The translations under genes and the position numbers were made by a program. The notes under the pieces are model-generated. The model was not told the origin of the DNA. It saw only the letters and a list, made by a program, of their open reading frames with translations, and did no database searches. Of a stretch of DNA of 64,000 bases, positions 33,632-41,761 are shown in pieces; positions within the stretch are counted from its first letter, which is position 1, and each line of letters opens with the position of its first letter. The DNA comes from CAYWCV01 sp964629885 (GTDB lineage: Bacteria > Bacteroidota > Rhodothermia > Balneolales > CAYWCV01), in assembly GCA_964629885.1 (NCBI GenBank), contig CAZVRJ010000009.1, positions 6,414 to 70,413 of the forward strand, given 5' to 3'.

Positions 33632-33656
33632 AGTCCCCGATCCCTGATCCCTAATC
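33632..33656. repeat. Short GATCCCT tandem repeat
   Basis: In the 75-base gap after the mutarotase-like gene, GATCCCTGATCCCTAATC repeats a heptamer whose complement (GGGATCA) is the unit at 2595-2618. A TAGAGTTGTAGTGTGGTAGAGTGG stretch lies just before it at about 33585-33610. Confidence 0.6.
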
Positions 33657-34629
33657 AAAGTCCAAACCGAAATCCAAAAGCATAGCGAATGCGAATGGAT
33701 GCATCGGGCCTAAGTTCGATAGATGTAGGATATCCTTGATCCGACAGAGGATTCGGTTCTATCGATGCCTTATGCCCAAGATGGAAGTAGGAGCAGCACT
33801 CCTCGATCCCAAGCACGCCTGTATGCCTGCCGTTCCATGGGGTATAATCTCTGCCGCCGTTGCTCATCCAAAGGGTGGTACCTGGCAGCGTTTTGACATC
33901 CTTTTCGGCGAAGAACATCCAATCTTCTTCCCTACAGACCGCGGTAACCCATCCTTTTTCCAAATCGCGCCGCGACCGCAACATTACGATGTCTTCGTGC
34001 CGCTCCAGAGTTGGATAAACACTCAGGTCTGTAGCGGTTCCATCGGCAAGCGGTGCTTCTTCGAGCCGTTTGAACGACTTGTTGTACGCAAGTAAAGATC
34101 GACCAATACTGGTGTCTGGCTCAACAGCGGAGGGAGGGGTTCCAATCCATTCGTATGGTGAGAATTTGAGCTCTATCGGTGAAGTTACTTTTAACATCAG
34201 GTGATGTGCAATAGGAAGCCGTCCACTTCCACCCTCAATGACATGTTCTTGGTAGACCATCGTTTCGCCTGGTTCTAGCCACACATGCTTGTGAACCGTT
34301 GCTCCATTTACTCTGCCGTCGAGTATCCAATGGCCGGCATCTTCACGGGCTTCGACCGTAATCCATCGCCGGTTGGCGGTGGCGCCATGTGGACGATCTT
34401 CAAATGGGTCGTCATCTGCTGCGCCGAATGGTGCGCAGAAAAAGTCGCCACGCAGATGTGCCAGCATTGGGGGGATGTCGTCGGGTAGTTGCTCACCAAT
34501 CCATGGGGCTACATGTAGCGGTGCTTTGTTTCCGTCGATTTCCAAGTCGGATATATAGCCTCCTTGAAGATACAATCGCACACTGACCCTGTCTGATTTT
34601 AATTCTCTGAAATCGTTGGCTGCATTCAT
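33655..34629 (-). CDS. Galactose-mutarotase-like protein
   Basis: A 324-residue cytoplasmic protein of the beta-supersandwich, carbohydrate-binding type. Supporting segments are LQGGYISDLEIDGNKAPLHVAPW, HLRGDFFCAPFG, VYQEHVIEGGSGRLPIAHHLMLKV and NGGRDYTPWNGRHTGVLGIEECCSYFHLGH. Position and fold suggest aldose epimerase activity or sugar binding in the sugar-acid operon, but catalytic His/Glu equivalents could not be placed with certainty. The start at 34629 is chosen for its ATGA overlap with the MBL gene; the frame runs on to 34644. Confidence 0.6.
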   Translation of the reverse strand: MNAANDFRELKSDRVSVRLYLQGGYISDLEIDGNKAPLHVAPWIGEQLPDDIPPMLAHLRGDFFCAPFGAADDDPFEDRPHGATANRRWITVEAREDAGHWILDGRVNGATVHKHVWLEPGETMVYQEHVIEGGSGRLPIAHHLMLKVTSPIELKFSPYEWIGTPPSAVEPDTSIGRSLLAYNKSFKRLEEAPLADGTATDLSVYPTLERHEDIVMLRSRRDLEKGWVTAVCREEDWMFFAEKDVKTLPGTTLWMSNGGRDYTPWNGRHTGVLGIEECCSYFHLGHKASIEPNPLSDQGYPTSIELRPDASIRIRYAFGFRFGL

Positions 34630-35525
34630 GAGACTGCCCACCATTTACCGTCGACATGCCGCACGTAGCCGGCCGTTTCCATTTCATGGAGTTGTACTTG
34701 GAGCATGGCGTAACCGCGGAATTCGAGTTGACGATCCATGCGAGCACAGACAGTCTTCCAAAGGGTTGTGAAGTCAACGCCATTTGCTGCTTCAAGAGTA
34801 GTTTCGGCGATCTTATCGATGAATCTACGGGTTTCATGCACCGCTATTAATGCTTGTTCGGCATTCATTGGGTCGTGGTGTGCTGCAAACACCATCTCAA
34901 CTGATCCTTCGTTGATCATGCGATCAATTTTGTCAAGACTGGATTGAAACCCTCTAGCCGTCTGAAATCCGTGAAAAAAGGGAGTTTTTAGAGCGAGGAG
35001 CAAATCTCCCATAAACAAGCTCTTTGATTGGGATTCATGAAATGCAACCTCCTCCAATTTGTGCCCTGGTACAGCGATGGTATGAAGCTCGATGCCGTCG
35101 CCCAACCGGAACACGTCGCCATCTCTGATCAAAATGTCGACATGGACTTCTTGGTCCATCACGCCATTTACGTCGTCGCGCTGGTCGGGAGTGTATTCGA
35201 GTGTCTTGTCTGGTAGGCAAAACTCTTGGTAGTGTGCCTCGTAATCTTCGATCCACCGAAGAGCCCCTGACGCAGCAAAAAGAGCCCCTGTCTTTTGTTT
35301 GACGGCATAGTTACATCCGATGTGGTCGGCATGCGCGTGCGTTATAAGTACCAGCCTCGGATTCCCTGCCCTATCGCACAGATCGAGAATATCATCTTTC
35401 ATCTGCACAATGCCTGTGTCGATGAGGACGCTGTATTCCGGACCTTGTACAGCATAAACATGCAGTGGCACCCCAGGTATCAAAACCCGACCAGTAGTAT
35501 GAATCTTAACCCCAGATTTTCCCAT
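34626..35525 (-). CDS. Metallo-beta-lactamase-fold hydrolase (candidate sugar lactonase)
   Basis: A 299-residue MBL-fold enzyme with no signal peptide. The zinc motif THAHADHIG is at about residues 62-70, followed by AVPGHKLEE, FMGDLLL and FAAHHDPMN, giving the complete ligand set. The C-terminal 60 residues form a helical tail with a winged-helix-like end (MLQVQLHEMETAGYVRH). In the oxidative sugar pathways a lactonase must open the aldonolactone; no other lactonase-type gene is in the operon, so this is the best candidate (inference). It is coupled to the mutarotase-like gene downstream. Confidence 0.8.
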   Translation of the reverse strand: MGKSGVKIHTTGRVLIPGVPLHVYAVQGPEYSVLIDTGIVQMKDDILDLCDRAGNPRLVLITHAHADHIGCNYAVKQKTGALFAASGALRWIEDYEAHYQEFCLPDKTLEYTPDQRDDVNGVMDQEVHVDILIRDGDVFRLGDGIELHTIAVPGHKLEEVAFHESQSKSLFMGDLLLALKTPFFHGFQTARGFQSSLDKIDRMINEGSVEMVFAAHHDPMNAEQALIAVHETRRFIDKIAETTLEAANGVDFTTLWKTVCARMDRQLEFRGYAMLQVQLHEMETAGYVRHVDGKWWAVS

Positions 35526-35565
35526 ATGTAGCCGTCCTTAATCTATTTACCTAGTTTGCGCATTT

Positions 35566-35645
35566 GAATCATTGAACATCACTGAAAGATAATGACTGAT
35601 AATGACTGATAATCATTGATAATGATTGTTACTGTTTGTTACCGA
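35566..35645. repeat. Decanucleotide tandem array (ATAATGACTG-type)
   Basis: Units of 10 bases: ATAATGACTG twice (35589-35608), then ATAATCATTG, ATAATGATTG and TTACTGTTTG, with degenerate copies on both sides. It fills the gap between the MBL gene and the dehydratase stop codon at 35639, running into the last codons. Same period as the array at 14381. Confidence 0.85.
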
Positions 35646-36868
35646 TTCTCCGCTGCCCAATTCTTCTCCGGCATTACGGCGAACCAATCAGGACGCAGGG
35701 GATCGCGGTCGTACGGGTAGCCGCCAACTTCCTTGAAGTACTCGGCATATTTCGCAACTTTGTCCATATCTGGTTCAACACCGAGACCTGGACCTTCCGG
35801 TAAACGGATGCATCCGTCCTTATAGGCCAATTTGCCCCCTAGTATTATGTCGTCGGTGAGCTGATGGTAATGGGCATCGGCAGCAAAGCTCAAGTTTGGA
35901 ATGGCTGCCCCCAAATGAAGCATGGTCGCAAGCTGTATGCCGAGTTCGCCCGAACTGTGTACCGCAGTACCCCATTGGAAGGTTTCGAGAACTTGGGCGG
36001 CTCTCCAAGCCTGACGCAAACCACCCCAGAATGTGGTGTCGAGTAGTACAACATCGACGGATTCGGTACGGATGTTGGCGGCTAGTTGCTCAAAGTTGAT
36101 GACGACGGTGTTTGTAGCCGTCGGTATCCTCACAAAATGGCGCACTCTGCGCATGCCCTCAAGTCCAAAGCAAGGGTCCTCAAAGTAGTCGTTGTTCAAG
36201 TGCTCGATGGCCTTTCCTACTCGTATGGCCTCCTCAGTGCTCCACACGCTGTTGGGATCGAGTCTGAGTCTAGCATCGGGAAAGGCTTCTGCCAACGCCC
36301 GATAGACCTCGATGTCGTGATCGGGCTTAAACACGCCACCTTTGAGTTTGTGCGTTTTGAAGCCATGCTTGGCAACAAGATTCTTTGCATGAGCGACCAT
36401 CTGATCGGCAGTAGTTTCGCCTCCGATTCCGGTCTTTTCGTCCGTACTACGATAAAACAAATAGCTTGCAAAAGGTATGTCTTCTCGCAACGAACCACCT
36501 AGGAGATCGCAGGCACGAACCCCCAATAACTTGCCGGTAAGATCCATGCAGGCAAACTCAATGGCCGCATGTAGTTGGTACCTGTAATTGTATAACGACC
36601 CCACTGGATTCATTATTTTCCAACGAAGCTGCTCGAGTTGTGATGGATCGTGGCCGATCAGGTACGGTTTCAGGGCATTGACGGCATCTTGTGCAGAGGC
36701 ACCTCCGCCACCCATCTCACCCCATCCAACCAGCCCTTGATCGGTGTGGATTTCGACAAGAGTGCGCACAAAGCGCCCCCAGTGCGACCCATTTGCGTGG
36801 CGTAAAGGCGCTTCGAGTGGCACCGCAACAGTGGTCGCCTTGAGATCGGTGATGAACTGGCGTCGCAT
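35639..36868 (-). CDS. Enolase-superfamily sugar-acid dehydratase (glucarate-dehydratase-like)
   Basis: A 409-residue member of the mandelate racemase/glucarate dehydratase branch. The capping domain ends near 130; the barrel carries the base KxK motif in THKLKGG, metal ligands in RLDPNSVW and FEDP, then NTVVINF and the His-containing VHSSGELGIQLA. Such enzymes dehydrate aldonates or aldarates to 2-keto-3-deoxy acids. Next to two SDRs and an FAH-family hydrolase it would act as L-rhamnonate or L-fuconate dehydratase (inference), although its motifs look closest to the glucarate dehydratase subgroup. It overlaps the upstream SDR gene by one base. Confidence 0.85.
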   Translation of the reverse strand: MRRQFITDLKATTVAVPLEAPLRHANGSHWGRFVRTLVEIHTDQGLVGWGEMGGGGASAQDAVNALKPYLIGHDPSQLEQLRWKIMNPVGSLYNYRYQLHAAIEFACMDLTGKLLGVRACDLLGGSLREDIPFASYLFYRSTDEKTGIGGETTADQMVAHAKNLVAKHGFKTHKLKGGVFKPDHDIEVYRALAEAFPDARLRLDPNSVWSTEEAIRVGKAIEHLNNDYFEDPCFGLEGMRRVRHFVRIPTATNTVVINFEQLAANIRTESVDVVLLDTTFWGGLRQAWRAAQVLETFQWGTAVHSSGELGIQLATMLHLGAAIPNLSFAADAHYHQLTDDIILGGKLAYKDGCIRLPEGPGLGVEPDMDKVAKYAEYFKEVGGYPYDRDPLRPDWFAVMPEKNWAAENR

Positions 36869-37665
36869 CAGTCCTCCTTTGGTGATCCGGCAATGGGCAG
36901 AAGCAAGCCGCCATCAGCAATAATCATGGAACCCGTCACAAACGAAGACGCTGGTGATGCTAGAAAGGCCACCACTTCGGCGATTTCGCGGGGAGTCCCG
37001 ATCCTGCCAAGTGGGTGCATGTTGTCGAGAACCTTCCACAACTTGTCGGGATTTGCATCTAAACTAACAGTGTGCTCAAGCATCGGAGTGCGCACCGAAC
37101 CGGGGGCCACGCCATTCACCCTAACACCGAACTCGGCTAGGTCGAGTGCCATGGCGCGCACAAAGCCGACAAGAGCGTGCTTAGAGGTAGTGTATGCAAG
37201 AACGTTTTTCTGTGTTGCATACCCCTGTACGGACGACATGATAACGATACTCCCCTTTGTTTCTTTCAGATGAGGCACTGCCGCTTTTGAGCAGAGAAAC
37301 ATGCTTTTCAGGTTCACATCGAGCACTTCGTCCCAGCCCTCCTCAGTCGTCGTGTCGATGTTTCCATACCGCTGGATGCCTGCATTGCAGCTGAGAGCAT
37401 CAATTCGCCCAAAATCGGTCACAATACGCTCAAAGGCATCGTTCACCTGAGTTGCATTGGATACATCAGCCTGGTAGAATGCCGACCTCCCGCCACCTGT
37501 ACTGATTTTGTTGGATACGTTGATGCCAACGTGGGCATCTCGGTCGATGATGGCGACATGGTATCCTTTTTCTGCCATGAGGCGTGCCACGCCCTCGCCT
37601 ATTCCCCGTCCGCCGCCTGTTACGACGACAACGGGTTTAGAATCGTGTTGATGTGAAGTTGTCAT
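36868..37665 (-). CDS. SDR oxidoreductase (candidate L-rhamnose/L-fucose 1-dehydrogenase)
   Basis: A 265-residue classical SDR and the first gene of the minus-strand catabolic operon. Cofactor motif VVVTGGGRGIGEGVARLM; IDALSCNAGIQRYG; catalytic region IVIMSSVQGYATQKNVLAYTTSKHAL with Ser and YxxxK; GSMIIADGGLLLP at the end. Context suggests it oxidises the free aldose to the lactone, the first step of the non-phosphorylating pathway (inference). It is transcribed divergently from the GntR gene across a 237-base regulatory region. Confidence 0.85.
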   Translation of the reverse strand: MTTSHQHDSKPVVVVTGGGRGIGEGVARLMAEKGYHVAIIDRDAHVGINVSNKISTGGGRSAFYQADVSNATQVNDAFERIVTDFGRIDALSCNAGIQRYGNIDTTTEEGWDEVLDVNLKSMFLCSKAAVPHLKETKGSIVIMSSVQGYATQKNVLAYTTSKHALVGFVRAMALDLAEFGVRVNGVAPGSVRTPMLEHTVSLDANPDKLWKVLDNMHPLGRIGTPREIAEVVAFLASPASSFVTGSMIIADGGLLLPIAGSPKED

Positions 37666-37700
37666 CTACTTTTTCAAAATGTATAGGTACAAATTACGTA

Positions 37701-37710
37701 TATGTTCATA
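37701..37710. promoter_or_regulatory. Short palindrome upstream of the SDR operon (possible operator)
   Basis: TATG-TT-CATA is an exact inverted repeat 36 bases upstream of the SDR start. The word ATATGTTC (37700-37707) is the reverse complement of GAACATAT at 37841-37848, so both sides of the divergent region share a half-site. Confidence 0.35.
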
Positions 37711-37791
37711 CCGTTCTACTCGAATGTCCGGACGGATGAAACCGCTTTTCTGCAATTAATGAACTGATGTCACCAAAATATGCGATTCTAC

Positions 37792-37820
37792 TTGACATGT
37801 ATACAGCCCTGGATTACTTT
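37792..37820 (+). promoter_or_regulatory. Putative promoter for the GntR-ABC operon
   Basis: TTGACA at 37792-37797 and TACTTT at 37815-37820 are separated by exactly 17 bases, a good sigma-70-type arrangement for transcription toward the GntR gene at 37903. Confidence 0.45.
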
Positions 37821-37832
37821 CCGATTAACGTT

Positions 37833-37848
37833 ATATGTCTGAACATAT
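37833..37848. promoter_or_regulatory. Putative GntR operator (ATATGT-N4-ACATAT)
   Basis: A perfect 6+4+6 inverted repeat 13 bases downstream of the putative -10 element, where bound repressor would block initiation. Symmetric AT-rich sites of this size are typical of GntR/UTRA regulators; the gene for one starts at 37903. Confidence 0.45.
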
Positions 37849-37902
37849 GGACAAACGGTGCCAATCCGAAATAACGCAAAAATGAAGTGAAAGTAAAGCA
37901 CT

Positions 37903-38655
37903 ATGATTCGTGCATTAAATCACGATAGTTACATTCCACTGTATCTGCAAGCCGAGATGATGATTCGGGAGCTCATTCAGCTTCAGGAGTATCAGGATGG
38001 CAAGCTTTTGCCCGACGAAATCACCTTATCGGAGCAGATGGGGGTATCGAGAAATACAGTACGTCAAGCCATGGACCGACTTGTGTACGATGGAGTGATT
38101 ACAAGGAAAAAGGGTGTCGGCACAAAAGTTGCCTTCAAATCGGTGACAACCCAATTGGATAACTGGCACAGCTTTACCCACGAAATGTCGGACCAAGGAA
38201 TCCCTTTCGAAAACTTGGAGATCAAGGCAAAATGGGAGATTCCTCCGACCGATGTTGCCACTTACTTTGCCATCGATGGTCGGCGAACCGTTTTACGCAT
38301 CGACCGTCTTCGCAGATTGGATAAAGGCGGGTTAGTGTTTTTCACGTCGTGGCTCCATCCTAGGCTGAATCTCGACGGAACCGAAGACTACGTGAACACG
38401 CCTCTTTACGATTTGATCGAGAGTCTCACGGGTCACATTCCCACGATGAGTGAGGAGGAAATAGGTGCCCGCGGAGCCGATGCTACCGAGGCTAAGAAGA
38501 TCAATGTACGCCAGGGTGCCCATGTCTTGATACGTAAACGTCGAGTTTTCGATGATCTTGATCGACCTATCGAGTTCAACGTTGGCATTTACGACGCGGA
38601 GCTGTTTACGTACTCCATCAAAATTAAACGGCAGGAGGCAGTTCAAACAGCCTGA
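37903..38655 (+). CDS. GntR-family regulator with UTRA domain
   Basis: A 250-residue HutC-type regulator. Residues about 10-78 are the winged helix (PLYLQAEMMIRELI, LPDEITLSEQMGVSRNTVRQAMDRLVYDGVITRKKGVGTKV), and about 95-240 the UTRA ligand-binding domain ending IEFNVGIYDAELFTYSI. It probably represses the divergent sugar-acid operon and its own ABC-transporter operon until a sugar or sugar acid binds. It shares architecture and motifs with the regulator at 61617 at the other end of the locus. The stop overlaps the start of the binding-protein gene by one base. Confidence 0.92.
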   Translation: MIRALNHDSYIPLYLQAEMMIRELIQLQEYQDGKLLPDEITLSEQMGVSRNTVRQAMDRLVYDGVITRKKGVGTKVAFKSVTTQLDNWHSFTHEMSDQGIPFENLEIKAKWEIPPTDVATYFAIDGRRTVLRIDRLRRLDKGGLVFFTSWLHPRLNLDGTEDYVNTPLYDLIESLTGHIPTMSEEEIGARGADATEAKKINVRQGAHVLIRKRRVFDDLDRPIEFNVGIYDAELFTYSIKIKRQEAVQTA

Positions 38656-40001
38656 TGCGTTTCACTGCGATATATATTGCCCTTGCAATAGGATGCTTAA
38701 TCCTCATGGCCTCGTGTGCCCGAGAGATTGATTCATCCACCGATATCAAGATCAAGGTAGAATATTGGTATTTGGCTGGAGCTAACGCACCGGTTCCATT
38801 AAGTGTAAGCCTGTTCAACGAACGACAGGACTCGATCGAAATCGTCCCAATAGCGATTCCTTGGAAGGAGCATGAGAAGAAGGTGTTGACCGCTATACTG
38901 AGCGGCAATCCGCCCGACCTCATTAACATGGTCACACCCATCTCCAAATGGGCTTCACGCATGGCGTTGATACCTATGGATAGCCTTTTGGTTGGTGCTG
39001 AGGTAGGTGAGGCCGATTTTTTTGCCGCCAACTGGAAGGATGTGACTCATCAAGGCAGGGTTTATGGGCTTCCAATGTACACTGCCAGTTATGCCTTTTT
39101 CTACAATAAAGCTCATTTCAGGGAAGTTGGATTAGATCCTGAGCGTCCACCACGCACTTGGAACGAACTTCAGGTAATGGCCAAACGTCTGGACTTGCGC
39201 GATGAAAACGGCCGAATCCGCAGATTGGGGTTCTTGCCCGACTACGGCAACCTGCACATGCCGATGTTGATGGCTTGGCAAAACGGCGCTGAGTTTGTTC
39301 AAGGAGACACGGTGGTGACCATGCACCATCAGGCACTTCTCGATGCATTGGCATGGACCCAGCAATACTACACCGATTATGGATTGGACCAAATTTTAGG
39401 ATTTCGTGCCGGCTTGGGAATGGCCGACCAGCAGGGGTTTATATCAGGACGATTGAGCATGATGGTGCTCGATAACACCTTCATCGACCAAATGGATCGG
39501 TATGCACCCACACTCGAGTACGGTGTTTCTATAATCCCGACTTGGGATGGTCGTGAAACAGCCGGATCAACGGGCACTTGGTGGGTGGGTATCCCGCGTG
39601 GGGCCAAAAACGTTGAGGCGGCATGGGCATTTCTTCAGTTTGCTACAGGTGAGGAGTGTCAGACGTACGAAGCCCTCACTATGAAAGAGAACTTGTTCCC
39701 TGCGAACAGGAAGACCCTAGAATCGAATGATTTCCTGAATGTTCATCCGACTAGAGAAGTTTTTGTGGATATGTTGGGCTTTGCAGTCTCGCCAGTGGTA
39801 GTCCCCATGGCGCATGATGTATTTTGGCGTGAGTACACCGTTGCACGGGAGCAGACCTTTTATGGTCGTCAATCGCCCGAAACGGCATTCACGATGGCGA
39901 GTATAAGGGTCCAGCGAGAGCTGCGTGAAGCCCTCGAATACGACAGCTACGTCCGTGCCAATATGGATATCGACTGGCTTACCGCAAGGAGGCAGCGATG
40001 A
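38655..40001 (+). CDS. ABC transporter sugar-binding lipoprotein
   Basis: A 448-residue extracellular solute-binding protein of the family 1 (MalE-like) type. A lipoprotein-type signal ends at Cys21 (LILMASC). Hallmarks are GNPPDLINM, the hinge segment GRVYGLPMYTASYAFFYNKAHF, PRTWNELQVMAKRL, and GSTGTWWVGIPRGAKNVEAAWAFLQFATG. It delivers sugars to the two permeases encoded downstream. Translation is coupled to the GntR gene (TGATG) and to the original permease start at 39998 (ATGA). Confidence 0.92.
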   Translation: MRFTAIYIALAIGCLILMASCAREIDSSTDIKIKVEYWYLAGANAPVPLSVSLFNERQDSIEIVPIAIPWKEHEKKVLTAILSGNPPDLINMVTPISKWASRMALIPMDSLLVGAEVGEADFFAANWKDVTHQGRVYGLPMYTASYAFFYNKAHFREVGLDPERPPRTWNELQVMAKRLDLRDENGRIRRLGFLPDYGNLHMPMLMAWQNGAEFVQGDTVVTMHHQALLDALAWTQQYYTDYGLDQILGFRAGLGMADQQGFISGRLSMMVLDNTFIDQMDRYAPTLEYGVSIIPTWDGRETAGSTGTWWVGIPRGAKNVEAAWAFLQFATGEECQTYEALTMKENLFPANRKTLESNDFLNVHPTREVFVDMLGFAVSPVVVPMAHDVFWREYTVAREQTFYGRQSPETAFTMASIRVQRELREALEYDSYVRANMDIDWLTARRQR

Positions 40002-40060
40002 GCACACCGCAAGCAGCAGCTCAACCTCGATACATGCGTAAGCGATCCATCATCGGATAG
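39998..40060 (+). other. Interrupted N-terminus of the first permease (in-frame TAG)
   Basis: The ATG at 39998 overlaps the binding-protein stop as ATGA, as is usual in this locus. It reads MSTPQAAAQPRYMRKRSIIG and then meets TAG at 40058-40060, immediately followed in frame by ATG (40061) and the first transmembrane helix. MalF-type permeases normally have exactly such a basic cytoplasmic tail running without a break into FVSPWIIGF. So either a nonsense mutation or sequence error has split the gene, or translation restarts at 40061. Confidence 0.85.
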
Positions 40061-40903
40061 ATGTTTGTTTCTCCGTGGATCATAGGGTTCATGATTTTTG
40101 GTTTGTACCCGATGGTGATGTCGTTTTGGTACAGCCTCACCCGCTACGATGTGCTTCGCATCCCGCAGTATATCGGGTTGGCGAATTATCAGCATCTACT
40201 TTTCAACGACCCGGTGTTTTGGACATCCGTTTGGAACACATTGTTCTACACGGGTGTGAGGGTTCCTCTCGCAATCTTTCTCTCTTTGGTATTGGCCGTG
40301 TTGGTCAATCAAGCCGTCAAAGGAGTGCGTTGGTTCAGGACCGCCTATTTCGTGCCGAGCATTGTAACCGGGGTGGTGCTTAGTGTGTTGTGGTTGTGGA
40401 TTTTCAACCCAGAGTATGGGTTGATCAACGCTGCACTTGGTAGTGTGGGTGTAGATGGACCACTATGGCTTCAGGATCCTTTTTGGTCGAAGCCAGCCTT
40501 GATTTTGATGAGTCTTTGGTCGGTCGGTGGACCCCGAATGCTCGTCTTTTTGGCTGCTTTGCAGGGAATACAACCTTCCCTGTATGAAGCTATAGAGCTT
40601 GATGGAGGTGGTTGGTGGGCTAAGTTTAGGCATGTCACGGTTCCATCTCTATCGCCCGTATTGTTTTTGTGGGCGGTACTTGAGGTAATCGGTTCGCTGC
40701 AGGTATTTGTGGAAGCTTACGTGATGACCGACGGTGGACCATTACAAAGCACGCTATTCTATAACCTTTACCTCTATCAGAAGGCATTCGACGACTTTGA
40801 GATGGGCTATGCTTCGGCGATGGCTTGGATCTTGCTCGTTATTACCCTTGTGGCAACATGGATTCAAATCCGAGTAAGCAAAAGGTGGGTGCATTATGGG
40901 TAA
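40061..40903 (+). CDS. ABC sugar permease, MalF type
   Basis: A 280-residue inner-membrane permease with six predicted helices, beginning directly in helix 1 (FVSPWIIGFMIFGLYPMVMSFWYSL). The EAA loop that contacts the ATPase is EAIELDGGGWWAKFRHVTVPSLSP near residues 178-201. The expected 20-residue cytoplasmic tail is encoded upstream but cut off by a TAG at 40058; the ATG at 40061 gives a protein that could still insert. It overlaps the second permease gene by 8 bases. Confidence 0.88.
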   Translation: MFVSPWIIGFMIFGLYPMVMSFWYSLTRYDVLRIPQYIGLANYQHLLFNDPVFWTSVWNTLFYTGVRVPLAIFLSLVLAVLVNQAVKGVRWFRTAYFVPSIVTGVVLSVLWLWIFNPEYGLINAALGSVGVDGPLWLQDPFWSKPALILMSLWSVGGPRMLVFLAALQGIQPSLYEAIELDGGGWWAKFRHVTVPSLSPVLFLWAVLEVIGSLQVFVEAYVMTDGGPLQSTLFYNLYLYQKAFDDFEMGYASAMAWILLVITLVATWIQIRVSKRWVHYG

Positions 40904-41759
40904 TGCCAACAACAAAATGAGGTCAACTTGGGCTAAGAATAGCCTGAAAGCCATCGCCAGCTACACATTACTGGCTGTACTGGCCCTTGTGTTCGTGTTG
41001 CCTTTGATATGGATGGTTTCCACCTCGCTTAAAGCCGATCAACAGATATTTGCCATGCCACCGCAATGGATTCCAGAGACCATTATGTGGAGCAATTATC
41101 TGAGGGTATTCGACGCGATGCCATTTTGGACGTACTTATTCAACTCGGTTGTCATTACGGGACTCACGATTATCGGCACCGTTTTGTCGGGGTCGTTGGT
41201 AGCGTACGCATTCGGATGTCTGCAGTGGCCGGGTCGTGACAAGCTGTTCATTGTGGTGTTGGCCACCATGATGCTGCCCATGCAAGTGACCATGATCCCC
41301 CTCTTTGTGCTATTTAAGGACATCGGATGGCTGAACACCATCAAACCTCTGACGATACCCGCGTTCTTCGGCGGTGGAGCCTTCACCATTTTCCTTTTGA
41401 GGCAGTTCTTTATGACGTTGCCTAAGAGTTTGTTTGATGCGGCCAGAATTGACGGTTGCTCCGAAATCCGTATTTGGTGGTCCATTGTGCTTCCGCTCGC
41501 TCGTCCAGCATTGGCTTCGGTTGCCATTTTGACATTCATGTTCAGCTGGAACGACTTTCTCGGTCCACTCATCTATCTGTCTGAGAAAATGCAGGGCACC
41601 TTGGCACTGGGACTTGCAATGATGGTAGGTCAACACCAAACGGATTGGGCACTGTTGATGGCGGCATCCATTTTGATGATGCTTCCCATTCTGCTTCTCT
41701 TCTTCTTTTTCCAAAGGTATTTCATACAGGGTTTCACGATGAGTGGAATAAAGGAGTAA
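40896..41759 (+). CDS. ABC sugar permease, MalG type
   Basis: A 287-residue inner-membrane permease with six helices. Typical features are the start of helix 1 (SYTLLAVLALVFVLPLIWMVSTSLK), the SNYLRVFDAMPFWTYLFNSVVIT segment, and the EAA loop DAARIDGCSEIRIWWSIVLPLARPALA. The C-terminus FFQRYFIQGFTMSGIKE is the standard ending for MalG-like sugar permeases. No ATPase follows directly; the likely partner is the MalK-type gene at 60409. Confidence 0.93.
   Translation: MGNANNKMRSTWAKNSLKAIASYTLLAVLALVFVLPLIWMVSTSLKADQQIFAMPPQWIPETIMWSNYLRVFDAMPFWTYLFNSVVITGLTIIGTVLSGSLVAYAFGCLQWPGRDKLFIVVLATMMLPMQVTMIPLFVLFKDIGWLNTIKPLTIPAFFGGGAFTIFLLRQFFMTLPKSLFDAARIDGCSEIRIWWSIVLPLARPALASVAILTFMFSWNDFLGPLIYLSEKMQGTLALGLAMMVGQHQTDWALLMAASILMMLPILLLFFFFQRYFIQGFTMSGIKE
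41751..41756 (+). promoter_or_regulatory. Strong ribosome-binding site of the TonB receptor gene
   Basis: AAGGAG lies 5 bases before the ATG at 41762, embedded in the last codons of the permease gene. It is one of the few clear Shine-Dalgarno sites in the window and fixes the receptor start; the open frame otherwise extends back to 41645. Confidence 0.7.
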
Positions 41760-41761
41760 CC

